DNA of 31,359 nt from Opitutus sp. GAS368 (GTDB lineage Bacteria; Verrucomicrobiota; Verrucomicrobiia; Opitutales; Opitutaceae): contig CAMATV010000002.1 of the NCBI GenBank assembly GCA_945861235.1, positions 1 to 31,359 on the forward strand, given 5' to 3'. This document shows positions 1 through 7,955 of the stretch, one piece after another. Each line of letters starts with the position of its first letter. The first letter of the stretch is position 1. The notes under the pieces are model-generated. The model was not told where the DNA came from and searched no databases. It saw only the letters and a program-made list of their open reading frames with translations. A program made the translations under genes and the position numbers.

Positions 1-1782
1 GGCCTCGAGGCCCTTCGTCAACGCATCGAAAAAGAGAGCGGCGGCACGATTGAAGTTCGCATCATCGGGTTCGCAAAAGTCATCGGCGACATCAGCGATG
101 GAGCGCGCGGCGTCCTCCTGTTGTTCGGCGTTTCCATTCTAGTCACCGCACTGCTCGTCTGGAAATACGCCGGGCGCTGGAAACTTGCCGCCGCCCCCGT
201 CGTTTGCTCCCTCGTCGCCGTCGTCTGGCAACTGGGCGGCCTGACCGCGCTCGGCTATGGCATCGACCCGTTTTCGATTCTGGTGCCGTTCCTCGTGTTC
301 GCAATCGGCGTGAGCCACGGCGTCCAAAAAATCTGCACCTTCCGCAACGAGGTTTTTGCCGGTCACGATGGCCCGACGGCCGCACTGTTCGCCTTCAAGC
401 GCCTCATCGTGCCCGGCGTCGTCGCACTCATGACGGACGTCGTCGGTTTCATCACGATGATGGTGATAAAAATCCCGACGATTCACGAACTCGCCATCAC
501 CGCCAGTTTTGGCGTGGCGGTGATCATCATCACAAATTTCTTCCTCCTGCCCATTTTGCTCTCGTATCTGCGTCTGCCGGCCTCCTACGCCCAGTGGGTC
601 GTCGACCGCCGCGCGAAGACCGACGCGTTTTGGGCACGGCTGGCCAAGGGCCTGAAACCGGTGCCGTCCATGCTCATCATCGTTCTTTTTATCGCACTCG
701 GTTTTTGGGGCGAGTGGCAGGCGCGGGAAATCCGGATCGGCGACACCCAGGCCGGGGTGCCCGAGCTGCGGCAAAATTCCCGCTACAATATCGATTCACG
801 CGTGATCACGGAAAAATTTAGTATCGGCGTGGACGTCCTCTCCGTGATCGTCGAAACCGTCCCGAACGGCTGTGTCGATTACGACGTCGTCTCGTTGATG
901 GACCGGTTCGAAGGCCAGATCCGCCAAGTGCCCGGTGTCCAGTCGGTGATCTCGCTTCCGTCGATGGCCAAAATCGTCAATGCCGGTTTCAGCGAAGGTT
1001 CGCTCAAATGGCGCGTCCTGCCGCGCAACCCCCAAGCGCTCGCCCAAGCCGTCTCGCCGATCGAGACCGCCACCGGTCTGCTCAATCGCGACGCCAGCGT
1101 GATGCCCGTCATGATTTTCCTCAGCGATCACAAAGCCGAGACCCTCCGCGCGGTCACCACTGCAGTCACGGCCTTCTCCACCGCCCACCCTTCGGACAAA
1201 GCCAAGTTCCTCCTCGCGAGTGGCAACGCCGGCGTCATGGCGGCGACGAACGAAGTCGTGCAAGCCGCCGAGCGCCCCATTTTGCACTGGGTCTTCGGTG
1301 CCGTGATTGCGCTGTGCTTGATCACCTTTCGCAGCTTCCGCGCCACCCTGTGCATCGTCGTCCCGCTCGCGATCGTCAGCTATCTGGCGTACGCGCTCAT
1401 GGTGTCCCTGGGCATCGGACTGAAAACGTCGACGCTTCCCGTGGTCGCGCTCGGCATCGGCATCGGCGTGGATTACGGCATTTATCTCTTCGCCCGACTC
1501 CTTTCCGGATTAAAAGGCGGCGAGCAGTTTGAGGACGCGATGTTCGAGGCGTTCAAGGACACCGGCACCGCGATTGTCTTTACGGGCCTGACCTTGGCGA
1601 TCGGGGTCAGTATGTGGATTTTCTCCGATCTCAAGTTCCAAGCCGACATGGGCCTACTCCTCACCTTCATGTTTTTGGTGAACATGTTCGCCGCGATTAT
1701 TCTTCTGCCCGCCATGGCGCGCTGGTTCTGGCGCCATCACAGCGACCGGACGGAAACCGCGCGCCCCACCCCTGCGCCGTAA
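1..1782 (+). CDS. MMPL/RND-family exporter, 3' part (5' end outside window)
   Basis: The reading frame is open from the first base, so the gene starts before the window and about 593 C-terminal residues are visible. The protein is a multi-span inner-membrane exporter of the RND superfamily, MMPL/COG1033 type, of the kind that moves lipids or hydrophobic compounds using the proton gradient. Two membrane blocks flank a soluble periplasmic domain. The first block includes GVSILVTALLVWKY and a helix around DVVGFITMMVIKIP. The second includes ALGIGIGVDYGIYLFARL, typical of the RND helix-4 region, and the last helices end near IILLPAMARWFWRH. Full-length relatives are roughly 750-850 residues, so about a quarter is missing here. 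The substrate cannot be read from the sequence. Its stop lies about 100 bases before the scpA start. Confidence 0.9.
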   Translation, partial: GLEALRQRIEKESGGTIEVRIIGFAKVIGDISDGARGVLLLFGVSILVTALLVWKYAGRWKLAAAPVVCSLVAVVWQLGGLTALGYGIDPFSILVPFLVFAIGVSHGVQKICTFRNEVFAGHDGPTAALFAFKRLIVPGVVALMTDVVGFITMMVIKIPTIHELAITASFGVAVIIITNFFLLPILLSYLRLPASYAQWVVDRRAKTDAFWARLAKGLKPVPSMLIIVLFIALGFWGEWQAREIRIGDTQAGVPELRQNSRYNIDSRVITEKFSIGVDVLSVIVETVPNGCVDYDVVSLMDRFEGQIRQVPGVQSVISLPSMAKIVNAGFSEGSLKWRVLPRNPQALAQAVSPIETATGLLNRDASVMPVMIFLSDHKAETLRAVTTAVTAFSTAHPSDKAKFLLASGNAGVMAATNEVVQAAERPILHWVFGAVIALCLITFRSFRATLCIVVPLAIVSYLAYALMVSLGIGLKTSTLPVVALGIGIGVDYGIYLFARLLSGLKGGEQFEDAMFEAFKDTGTAIVFTGLTLAIGVSMWIFSDLKFQADMGLLLTFMFLVNMFAAIILLPAMARWFWRHHSDRTETARPTPAP

Positions 1783-1880
1783 CGGAACGGTTAACGGACC
1801 TTTGCCGGTCGCGCAGCCACGCGGACGACAATCGTTTTTCCCCTTGCCGCTCCTCCGCTCGGCGCAACCATCGCCCGACC

Positions 1881-2660
1881 GTGGTTCCCGACTCCGACTA
1901 TCGCATCAAACTTCAGGTCTTCGAAGGCCCACTCGATCTGCTGCTTTTTCTCATCCGGAAGAACGAGCTGGATATCTACGACATCCCCATCGAGTCCGTC
2001 ACCCGCCAATACATCGACGCGCTCAAGGGCATGCAGCAACTCGACCTCGATGTCGCCGGTGAGTTTTTTGTCATGGCAGCGACGCTGATGGAAATTAAGA
2101 GCCGTCTGCTCCTGCCCAAGGGCCAGCACGCCATCGACCCCAATCTTGTCGAAGATGAAATGGATCCACGCTGGGAATTGGTCCACCAGCTCCTCCAATA
2201 CAAAAAATTCAAGGAAGCCGCCGCCCAGCTCAACGATCTCGCCGTCACCCGCCAGAATCTCATGGAGCGTTTCCTCTCCGATCTTTCGCTGGCCGATAGT
2301 GAGCGTCCCTTGAAGGGCGTGGACCGCATCGAGCTGTGGAACACCTTCAATATGGTACTCCGCCGCCTCGCGGAAAAACTCGTCGTGGGAGAAATCCACG
2401 ACGAACAAACGACCGTCACCGACCAGATGGAATGGCTGCTCAACCGCACCCGCACCGAAAAGAATTTTGTTTTCTCCCACCTCTTCCCCGAGGGCGTCAC
2501 GCTGCGCCGGCTCGTGGCCACGTTCCTCGCCATGCTCGAGCTCACCCGCCTGAAAAAACTCCGCATCCGCCAACACGAACCCTTCGCCGACATCATGGTT
2601 GCAGCCGTCGAGGAAAACCCGCTTGAAACCGTGGTGAGTGACCACACCGTGACCGCGTGA
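1881..2660 (+). CDS. scpA: Segregation and condensation protein A (ScpA)
   Basis: This is the kleisin subunit of the bacterial SMC condensin, bridging SMC heads and needed for chromosome compaction and segregation in the nucleoid. The N-terminal signature is clear: YRIKLQVFEGPLDLLLFLI, then the helical region with DIYDIPI, VAGEFFVMAATLMEIKSRLLLP, and a C-terminal winged-helix part around GVTLRRLVATFLAMLELTRL. The start is taken as GTG at 1881, which gives 259 residues and places the FEGPLDLL motif where the family has it; the frame is open further upstream but that stretch has no family similarity. No convincing Shine-Dalgarno sequence precedes it. The stop overlaps the next start by GTGA. 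The usual neighbour scpB is not next to it. Confidence 0.93.
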   Translation: MVPDSDYRIKLQVFEGPLDLLLFLIRKNELDIYDIPIESVTRQYIDALKGMQQLDLDVAGEFFVMAATLMEIKSRLLLPKGQHAIDPNLVEDEMDPRWELVHQLLQYKKFKEAAAQLNDLAVTRQNLMERFLSDLSLADSERPLKGVDRIELWNTFNMVLRRLAEKLVVGEIHDEQTTVTDQMEWLLNRTRTEKNFVFSHLFPEGVTLRRLVATFLAMLELTRLKKLRIRQHEPFADIMVAAVEENPLETVVSDHTVTA

Positions 2661-2908
2661 GTAAAAAGAAAAAGAAGCCCGCTCTCCGTGCGGCCCTGCT
2701 CGGCGTCGGTCTCGACAACGAGGACGGCCATAAACGCATCACCACCGGTGAACAATTCGCCATTTTTGGGGGCTCCGATGAAACCCACGGGCGCATGACG
2801 GAGACCGCCATGAAGACGTTTGAGGAACTGAAGTCCCGCAAGAAACAACTCCACCAAGTGGAGCCGGATGAGCTCGCCGAAATCCTGCACAAGTCCACGC
2901 CGCGTTAA
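2657..2908 (+). CDS. Small conserved-looking hypothetical protein coupled to scpA
   Basis: I do not recognise this 83-residue protein. It starts with GTG overlapping the scpA stop (GTGA), which implies translational coupling and co-expression. The N terminus is a lysine patch (SKKKKKP); the remainder is charged and mostly helical, with no membrane segment, no cysteines and a middle segment EQFAIFGGSDETHGRM. It is too short to be ScpB and lacks winged-helix features. The position suggests a role connected to ScpA or chromosome handling, but that is inference from position only. Confidence 0.7.
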   Translation: MSKKKKKPALRAALLGVGLDNEDGHKRITTGEQFAIFGGSDETHGRMTETAMKTFEELKSRKKQLHQVEPDELAEILHKSTPR

Positions 2909-2913
2909 TACCG

Positions 2914-3063
2914 ATGCCCGCCTCGACCGCCCACTCCCACCGTCCAGAGGCCGACATGACGTCCGCCACCGACTCCGAGGTCCCGTCGTGGATCGTCGGT
3001 CTGGCCGGAGTCGCCGCAGTTGCATCTTTGCTCTTTGCCGCTCTCCTTTTGCTCAATCTCTAA
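2914..3063 (+). CDS. Small single-span membrane protein
   Basis: A 49-residue open frame starts five bases after the previous stop and ends five bases before the thioredoxin start, so it fits exactly in the gap between two same-strand genes. The N-terminal half is hydrophilic (MPASTAHSHRPEADM...) and the C-terminal half is one strongly hydrophobic helix (about residues 28-48, IVGLAGVAAVASLLFAALLL) ending in LNL. A second in-frame ATG at 2956 would give a 35-residue protein beginning MTSATDSEVPSW, which may be the true start. I do not recognise a family. The perfect fit and the clean membrane segment support coding; there is no direct evidence of function. Confidence 0.55.
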   Translation: MPASTAHSHRPEADMTSATDSEVPSWIVGLAGVAAVASLLFAALLLLNL

Positions 3064-3068
3064 TTTCT

Positions 3069-3395
3069 ATGTCTGAAAAAATCGCCAACCTGACCACCGA
3101 TACATTCAAGCCGACGATTACGTCCGCGACGACGCCTGTGCTCGTTGATTTCTGGGCACCGTGGTGCGGCCCGTGCAAGGCGATCGCCCCGATCCTCGAG
3201 GAGCTAGCCATCGAGCTCGACGGCAAGTTGACCATCGTGAAGGTCAATATCGACGAGAACGAAGCGGTCGCCGTCGACTATGGGGTCCGGGCCATCCCGA
3301 CGATGATCCTCTTCAAAGGTGGCCAAGCCGCCGAGACCCTCGTGGGCATGATGCCGAAAGCGGCCATCAAAGCGAAAGTCGCCGCCCACCTCTAA
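3069..3395 (+). CDS. trxA: Thioredoxin
   Basis: Cytoplasmic dithiol-disulfide reductant of 108 residues, the normal size for a bacterial thioredoxin 1. The active site WCGPC is at residues 32-36 (Cys33 and Cys36), preceded by the buried Asp27 of VDFWAP, and the cis-proline loop RAIPT has Pro77. The start ATG at 3069 is preceded by a pyrimidine-rich stretch and no Shine-Dalgarno sequence. Its TAA stop overlaps, tail to tail, the TAG of menA on the other strand (3392-3395). A strong intrinsic terminator follows 66 bases downstream, inside menA. Confidence 0.96.
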   Translation: MSEKIANLTTDTFKPTITSATTPVLVDFWAPWCGPCKAIAPILEELAIELDGKLTIVKVNIDENEAVAVDYGVRAIPTMILFKGGQAAETLVGMMPKAAIKAKVAAHL

Positions 3396-4285
3396 TCGGC
3401 GCGGCCCAACCCGAGGCCGATCGCCAAGAGCAGCGCGTAAAGCGACAGCAGTTTTCCGGTATCACCCAGCAGAGCGATGAGCTCGCTGGGTGATTTTTTT
3501 TCACTTAGTCGCCCGAAGTGCGACCAAGCCATCGGCACCACGCCGAGCGGGAGCAGTGACCACATACTGCGGTCGTGCGCGAAAAAACACAGCGGTACCA
3601 GCAACGCGATCACCAGCGACAGGCCAAATTGAGTGCGCGCAAATCCACGGCCAAAGCGCACCACCAAGGTCCGCTTCCCGGCGACGGCGTCGGTGTCGAC
3701 ATCACGATAATTGTTTACGACCAGAATATTGGCCGCGAGCAGTCCGATCGGCACCGCCGCCAGCCAAGCCGCCGGCGTCACCTTCCCTGCCTGCACGAAG
3801 CAGGTTGTGCCCACGGCCACGAGGCCGAAGAACACAAAGACGAACCCATCGCCGAGGCCGTGGTAGCCCAGCGGGAAGGGGCCGCCCGTGTAGGCGAAAC
3901 CACAGAGAATACTCGCCACTCCGACCACCAGTAGCCAAGGCCCGCCCCACGCGATGAGTCCGAGCCCGCTCAGAAACGCCGCGGCAAACACCACCCACAG
4001 TGCTCCCTTCATCGTCGCCGGCGCAATCAGTCCCGATGCCACCGCACGCTTCGGACCAACTCGTGTCGCCGTATCCGCGCCCTTGATAAAATCGTAATAG
4101 TCATTGGCGAAATTCGTGCCGATCTGCACCAGCACCGCAAAAACCAGACACAGACCTGCCGCTGCGGCGTCACATTTCCCCTCCCGCCACGCGGCCGCGG
4201 TGCCCACGAGCACCGGAGCCACCGCCGCCGGCAGCGTCCGCGGGCGAGTCGCCGCGAGCCAAATTTTAACGCGCGTCGCCGTCAC
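3392..4285 (-). CDS. menA: 1,4-dihydroxy-2-naphthoate polyprenyltransferase (MenA)
   Basis: Integral membrane prenyltransferase of the UbiA superfamily that attaches the polyprenyl tail to 1,4-dihydroxy-2-naphthoate, giving demethylmenaquinone. It has two Asp-rich motifs that bind the Mg-diphosphate: NDYYDFIKGADT and NNYRDVDTDAVAGKRT, the second being typical of MenA. The N terminus, KIWLAATRPRTLPAAVAPVL, is also MenA-like, and about eight membrane helices are visible. The GTG start at 4285 gives 297 residues and lies two bases after the stop of the upstream membrane gene; longer versions run into that gene. It is the last gene of a minus-strand run. Its last codons overlap the trxA stop, and a trxA terminator is embedded in its coding strand complement. 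Confidence 0.93.
   Translation of the reverse strand: MTATRVKIWLAATRPRTLPAAVAPVLVGTAAAWREGKCDAAAAGLCLVFAVLVQIGTNFANDYYDFIKGADTATRVGPKRAVASGLIAPATMKGALWVVFAAAFLSGLGLIAWGGPWLLVVGVASILCGFAYTGGPFPLGYHGLGDGFVFVFFGLVAVGTTCFVQAGKVTPAAWLAAVPIGLLAANILVVNNYRDVDTDAVAGKRTLVVRFGRGFARTQFGLSLVIALLVPLCFFAHDRSMWSLLPLGVVPMAWSHFGRLSEKKSPSELIALLGDTGKLLSLYALLLAIGLGLGRAD
3461..3501 (+). terminator. Rho-independent terminator for trxA, inside menA antisense
   Basis: ATCACCCAGC (3461-3470) pairs perfectly with GCTGGGTGAT (3485-3494). After one bulged A, the stem continues as GAGC/GCTC around the loop GATGA. A run of eight T (3494-3501) follows directly. The orientation fits the end of the trxA transcript. The same bases encode part of the C-terminal region of MenA on the minus strand. 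Confidence 0.85.
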
Positions 4286-4287
4286 AG

Positions 4288-4983
4288 CTACCTCGCAGGC
4301 AGGCTTCCCTTGCGACTCAACACGACCAACGGCCGGTTCGCCAGCATGCTCAGGAGACCCGGCAGAAAGCAAAGAAACCCCGCCAGCGCGGACGAGGTAC
4401 TCACGCCCCCGTTAAACACGTATCCAAAGCCCACGACGAGCGCCGCGTAGATCGTCAGCAAGCCGAGAGCCCCGCCGAAAACGGGGCTCATCGCCCAGAT
4501 CAGCACAAACGCGAACCCTGCGGCACGGTAGCCGCTCAATCCCACCGTCAGGCCGGCCAAATAAAAGATCGGCGGATAAAACGTCAGGCGGTGATTTTCG
4601 AATCGCACCGTCTGCACCAGCAAACCGATCAGCAGAATCAGCGCACGCAGTCCGATCACCGCATACTCCATGTTGCGCGGAGCGCCCTCGGCGACACCCA
4701 AACATGAAGTTATTCCTAAACCGCCAAAAAGCGCCAAGCTGCCGGCCCCCGCCCGCAGGAGATCAACGTAATTTCTGAATTTAGAAAATTCGGAGGCGAA
4801 GCTCACCCCAGGATCACCCTGCTCCCGGTTGTTCCATGGTTCCTTCGCGGCGCGCACGGCGTTCGCGCTCCGACGACGCTTGAATACCGAGCCTAGCCTC
4901 AGCCAATGCCGCGGAAACCACAGCAGGGCTACTGCCAACAGCAGGAAGGGGAGGTCGACCGTCACCGAAGTCATCAAAGTCAT
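4288..4983 (-). CDS. Hypothetical multi-span membrane protein
   Basis: About 231 residues with roughly six hydrophobic segments, for example VDLPFLLLAVALLWF near the N terminus, then LALFGGLGITSCLGV, LRALILLIGLLVQTV, LAGLTVGLS, FVLIWAMSPVFGGALGLL and SALAGFLCFLPGLLSML. A hydrophilic Arg/Lys/Asn-rich loop follows the first helix. I do not recognise the family. ATG at 4983 is preferred; a TTG at 5025 is possible and would add 14 residues. It sits between a TPR protein and MenA in a close-packed run, with only two bases before menA, so co-transcription is likely. Confidence 0.75.
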   Translation of the reverse strand: MTLMTSVTVDLPFLLLAVALLWFPRHWLRLGSVFKRRRSANAVRAAKEPWNNREQGDPGVSFASEFSKFRNYVDLLRAGAGSLALFGGLGITSCLGVAEGAPRNMEYAVIGLRALILLIGLLVQTVRFENHRLTFYPPIFYLAGLTVGLSGYRAAGFAFVLIWAMSPVFGGALGLLTIYAALVVGFGYVFNGGVSTSSALAGFLCFLPGLLSMLANRPLVVLSRKGSLPAR

Positions 4984-5033
4984 GGGGAAGCCAGAGAACA
5001 GGGCGGGGCCAGCACGTCCTGTCAAAACTTCAT

Positions 5034-5846
5034 CTACTTCCGTGACTCCCTCGCGGACCTTCCCGGCGGAACCGACGCCGCCGGGAGGTAAGTCTGCATA
5101 ACCGGTATCGCGAGCTCGCGCTCCAGATCACGGATCCGACTGAGGACGAGCTCGGTGCCCTCCTCCTCGGGCGGCAATTGAGGATGCAGCCTCGTCAGCC
5201 AAACGAGCGCCTCAGCCTTGCGCCCGAGCCGTCGGAGCAATTCAGCATGCAAGCGCGCGGCGTAGGCAGGTGCGCCGGGTTGTTCCCACGCCTTGCGGTA
5301 GCTCTCGGCAGCCGCTTCGATGTCGCCCAAACGGTTGAGCTCGATATTCGCGCGCTCGATCCAGAGCGCGGCGTTGCCCGGATGAAACGTCATCGCCTCC
5401 TCCAGCAACCGAATCGCCAGCCGGGCCTGCTCCGCGCCAAGGCGATCCCGCTGCACGGCCGGCACGACGTCGTGGCCACCGGCTTCCGCGATGCGCCACG
5501 CCGTCATATCGAAAGCGATGATCCGCGCGCCATTCACCCAAAAATAGAGCGGCCGCGGGTCAATCGTCGTAACCAACCGCAGCAGCGTATCCGTCGCTGC
5601 GAGGTCGCGCTGCTCCCAGATCACGTGAAGTCGCAACCATGTGAAATCCGCCACGATCGCGCGAAAACCGCCGAGTAGACCCAACGTCACACCTTGCCCC
5701 GCCGCCGCGCCTGCCGAATCAAGTCGCAGCGCCGGCTGCTCCGCGCGCAACGCGGCCCACAATGGTGCCTCCATCCACCGCAGAGCGGCGCCCGTCAGCG
5801 CGAGGCCACCCACGGTGACGACAATCGCGAGCAACCTAGATTTCAC
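5034..5846 (-). CDS. Membrane-anchored TPR-like protein linked to ABC transporter
   Basis: About 270 residues from a GTG start that overlaps the end of the ABC permease gene by 11 bases. One N-terminal membrane anchor (about residues 5-23, LLAIVVTVGGLALTGAAL) is followed by a soluble region. There GGFRAIVADFTWLRL and the WVNGARIIAFDMTAWRIAE segment precede TPR-like helices (AIRLLEEAMTFHPGNAALWI, LGDIEAAAESYRKAWEQPG, LLRRLGRKAEALVWLTRL). TPR units normally mediate protein contacts. The coupling with an ABC ATPase and permease suggests a partner or accessory subunit of that exporter, but the function is not established by sequence alone. Confidence 0.8.
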   Translation of the reverse strand: MKSRLLAIVVTVGGLALTGAALRWMEAPLWAALRAEQPALRLDSAGAAAGQGVTLGLLGGFRAIVADFTWLRLHVIWEQRDLAATDTLLRLVTTIDPRPLYFWVNGARIIAFDMTAWRIAEAGGHDVVPAVQRDRLGAEQARLAIRLLEEAMTFHPGNAALWIERANIELNRLGDIEAAAESYRKAWEQPGAPAYAARLHAELLRRLGRKAEALVWLTRLHPQLPPEEEGTELVLSRIRDLERELAIPVMQTYLPAASVPPGRSARESRK

Positions 5847-6672
5847 GTTTGCGAAAACTGAAGATAGCGAGCCCGCACCCTGCCGCCACATAGCCCAGCG
5901 CGTAAACGCTGACCCGCGCAACGCGGTCCCAAGCCACCGGGATGCCCGCCCCGACGTTGTCGGCAAAATTGAACAACTGAAAATTGGGGAACATCAGCCC
6001 GACGAGGCCGGCGGCCACCTGCGCAAACGTCGAGCCGCCCTGCGCATAAGCGTCCCGCGCGAGATATTGCAAATGGCAGATCACCAGCACGAAAAATCCC
6101 GTCACGACCGTGAAGAGCTGGGTCCGCGAAAAACTCGCGACCAGCAAAGTGAAGGCGGCCAAGACCGTCAGCTTGAGCCACTGCAGGTAGCCCGCCAACC
6201 CGAGGTCCACTATTCGCAGCGTCCGCCCCTGGGCAAACGAGTCCGGAATATCCCGCAGCAACGTGCTCTCTCGCGACCACAACACCGCGACAAGTAAACC
6301 CGTAATGAGCGCGCAAAAAACCGCCGTCACGGCCACCACACCGAGGTATTTTCCGAGCATAAACTCCGCGCGCCAGACCGGTTTCGCGAGCAAGGTGAGC
6401 GCGGTCCGGTGGTCGATCTCGCTAAAAAATAACTGCGCCGTAGCGGCGATCGTTAACGCGGCCCCAAAAAACGCCATCGCCCCGTAGCCGAGGTCCGCGA
6501 GAAATTTCAGCTCGGAAGCGCCAAAATTGAATTCCCGAAAAGACTGCGCACCGCCCACCAGCCCGAGCGCCAGCACCAGCAGGAAGCTCAACAGTTTTTG
6601 CCGCGAGGCTTCGAGCAACGTGTTGCGCGCGATCAGCAGCACGCGCATCAGGGAGAAAGGCACCCCGCTCAT
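5836..6672 (-). CDS. ABC-2 type transporter permease
   Basis: A 278-residue integral membrane protein with about six hydrophobic helices and the layout of ABC-2 family permeases. It has a short cytoplasmic N terminus (LMRVLLIARNTLLEASRQK), a first helix at LLSFLLVLALGLVGG, then IDHRTALTLLAKPVWRAEFMLGKYLG, the cytoplasmic coupling stretch typical of NosY/gliding-type permeases. The ATG start overlaps the stop of the ATPase gene (ATGA), so the two are translationally coupled and very probably form one exporter. The substrate cannot be deduced. Confidence 0.87.
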   Translation of the reverse strand: MSGVPFSLMRVLLIARNTLLEASRQKLLSFLLVLALGLVGGAQSFREFNFGASELKFLADLGYGAMAFFGAALTIAATAQLFFSEIDHRTALTLLAKPVWRAEFMLGKYLGVVAVTAVFCALITGLLVAVLWSRESTLLRDIPDSFAQGRTLRIVDLGLAGYLQWLKLTVLAAFTLLVASFSRTQLFTVVTGFFVLVICHLQYLARDAYAQGGSTFAQVAAGLVGLMFPNFQLFNFADNVGAGIPVAWDRVARVSVYALGYVAAGCGLAIFSFRKREI

Positions 6673-7556
6673 ACCCCACCCTCCGGGTTCTTCGCTTCAC
6701 CCCGCCCCACCCGCTCCAGAAAAATTTGATCGAGCCGTGCACGCGGCGCGGCCACCGCCTCCAAGGTGCGCCCGCGCAGCCCGAGCCACCCGCGCAACTC
6801 CTGCAGTTCCGCCGGGGAAAGTTTTTCGACGATCAAGGCCTGCCGCTCCGCTCCGCCCACCAGGTCGCACACCGCACCCTCAAGGATCAGGCGACCGCGA
6901 TCGAGGATCGCGACCCGGTCACAGATGTCCTCGATCTGGGTCAGGAGATGCGAGGTGATGAGCACGGTCTTGCCTTGGGCCTTGAGCTGGAGAATCAACT
7001 CGCTGATCGCGGCCGCACCCACCGGGTCCACCCCGGATGTGGGCTCGTCCAAGATGACCAGACGCGGATCGTGCACCAGCGCTTGGGCGAGCCCGATGCG
7101 TTGCAGCATCCCTTTCGAATACGTGCCGACGAGGCGGTCCGCAGCTTCGGTGAGACCCACCCAGTCAATCACCTCCGCCACCCGGGGCGCTAACTTTGCG
7201 CCCGCGAGGCCGCACATGCGCGCGTAGAAACGCACCAACTCTCGGCCCGACAGATGCCGGTAAAAATAAGGCGACTCCGGCAGGTAGCCCACGTCCACTC
7301 GCGCCTCAACCTGCGCGCTTGGCACCCCAAAGACGCGGCACCCTCCCGCCGTCGGCTCGAGCAGGCCGAGGATGATCTTGATGGTCGTGCTCTTGCCTGA
7401 ACCGTTCGGTCCGAGTAAGCCAAAAACCTGCCCCGCCGGCACCCGGAGGGAAAGATCGTCCACTGCCCGCAACTTCACGCCGCGCAGGCCTACCGAAAAA
7501 TCCTTGACCAGCCCTCGCAGCTCAATGGCCGGCACGTCCAACGAAACTGTGCTCAT
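6669..7556 (-). CDS. ABC transporter ATP-binding protein
   Basis: A 295-residue nucleotide-binding subunit that powers the adjacent ABC-2 permease. Walker A GPNGSGKS is at residues 49-56, the Q-loop equivalent is near YLPESPYF, the signature YSKGMLQRIG is at 146-155, and Walker B with catalytic Glu171 lies in LVILDEPTSGVDP. The H-loop is in LITSHLL. A C-terminal extension after the core fold (EKLSPAELQELRGWLGL...) resembles that of CcmA/NatA-type exporters. Both ends overlap their neighbours by ATGA: acylphosphatase upstream and permease downstream. Confidence 0.93.
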   Translation of the reverse strand: MSTVSLDVPAIELRGLVKDFSVGLRGVKLRAVDDLSLRVPAGQVFGLLGPNGSGKSTTIKIILGLLEPTAGGCRVFGVPSAQVEARVDVGYLPESPYFYRHLSGRELVRFYARMCGLAGAKLAPRVAEVIDWVGLTEAADRLVGTYSKGMLQRIGLAQALVHDPRLVILDEPTSGVDPVGAAAISELILQLKAQGKTVLITSHLLTQIEDICDRVAILDRGRLILEGAVCDLVGGAERQALIVEKLSPAELQELRGWLGLRGRTLEAVAAPRARLDQIFLERVGRGEAKNPEGGV

Positions 7557-7828
7557 TGGATCGTGAATCCACTGAACTGCGGAGCGCGGGTGCCGGCGGT
7601 TCGTTCGGTTTGGCGCACGTAACTGTGCATCCGCTCCTCGACGCCGCTGATGAAGGCGGTCACGTCCGCCGCACGCCCCTCCACCTCCAAATGCACCCGC
7701 CCATCGGCGAGATTGCGCACGACTCCCGCCACCTCGAACTCCTTGGCAATCTGCAAAGTGGTATAGCGAAAGCCGACGCCTTGCACGCGGCCGGTAAAGT
7801 AAACTGTCTCGTGATGCACGTCAGTCAT
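7553..7828 (-). CDS. acyP: Acylphosphatase
   Basis: A small cytoplasmic enzyme of 91 residues that hydrolyses the carboxyl-phosphate bond of acyl phosphates. The family signature is complete: GRVQGVGFRY with catalytic Arg21, then VRNLADGRVHLEVEG with catalytic Asn39. ATG at 7828 is chosen because it gives the usual length; the frame is open for 25 more residues upstream without family similarity. It is the first gene of a minus-strand run and overlaps the ABC ATPase start by ATGA. Its promoter probably lies in 7829-7955, shared with the divergent gene. Confidence 0.93.
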   Translation of the reverse strand: MTDVHHETVYFTGRVQGVGFRYTTLQIAKEFEVAGVVRNLADGRVHLEVEGRAADVTAFISGVEERMHSYVRQTERTAGTRAPQFSGFTIQ

Positions 7829-7955
7829 GGGAAAAGCGCGCAACGTTAGCGGAGCTCCCTCGGTCGATTCAATTCGCAAAAAAAATCCGCCGACTATTCC
7901 CATCAGAATTTCATTTGCTTTTCACCGCCGCACCCCCTGAGTTTCGCGTCAACGC

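Noticed and set aside
2657..2908. Considered as scpB
   Set aside because: At 83 residues it is less than half the ScpB length and lacks winged-helix motifs.
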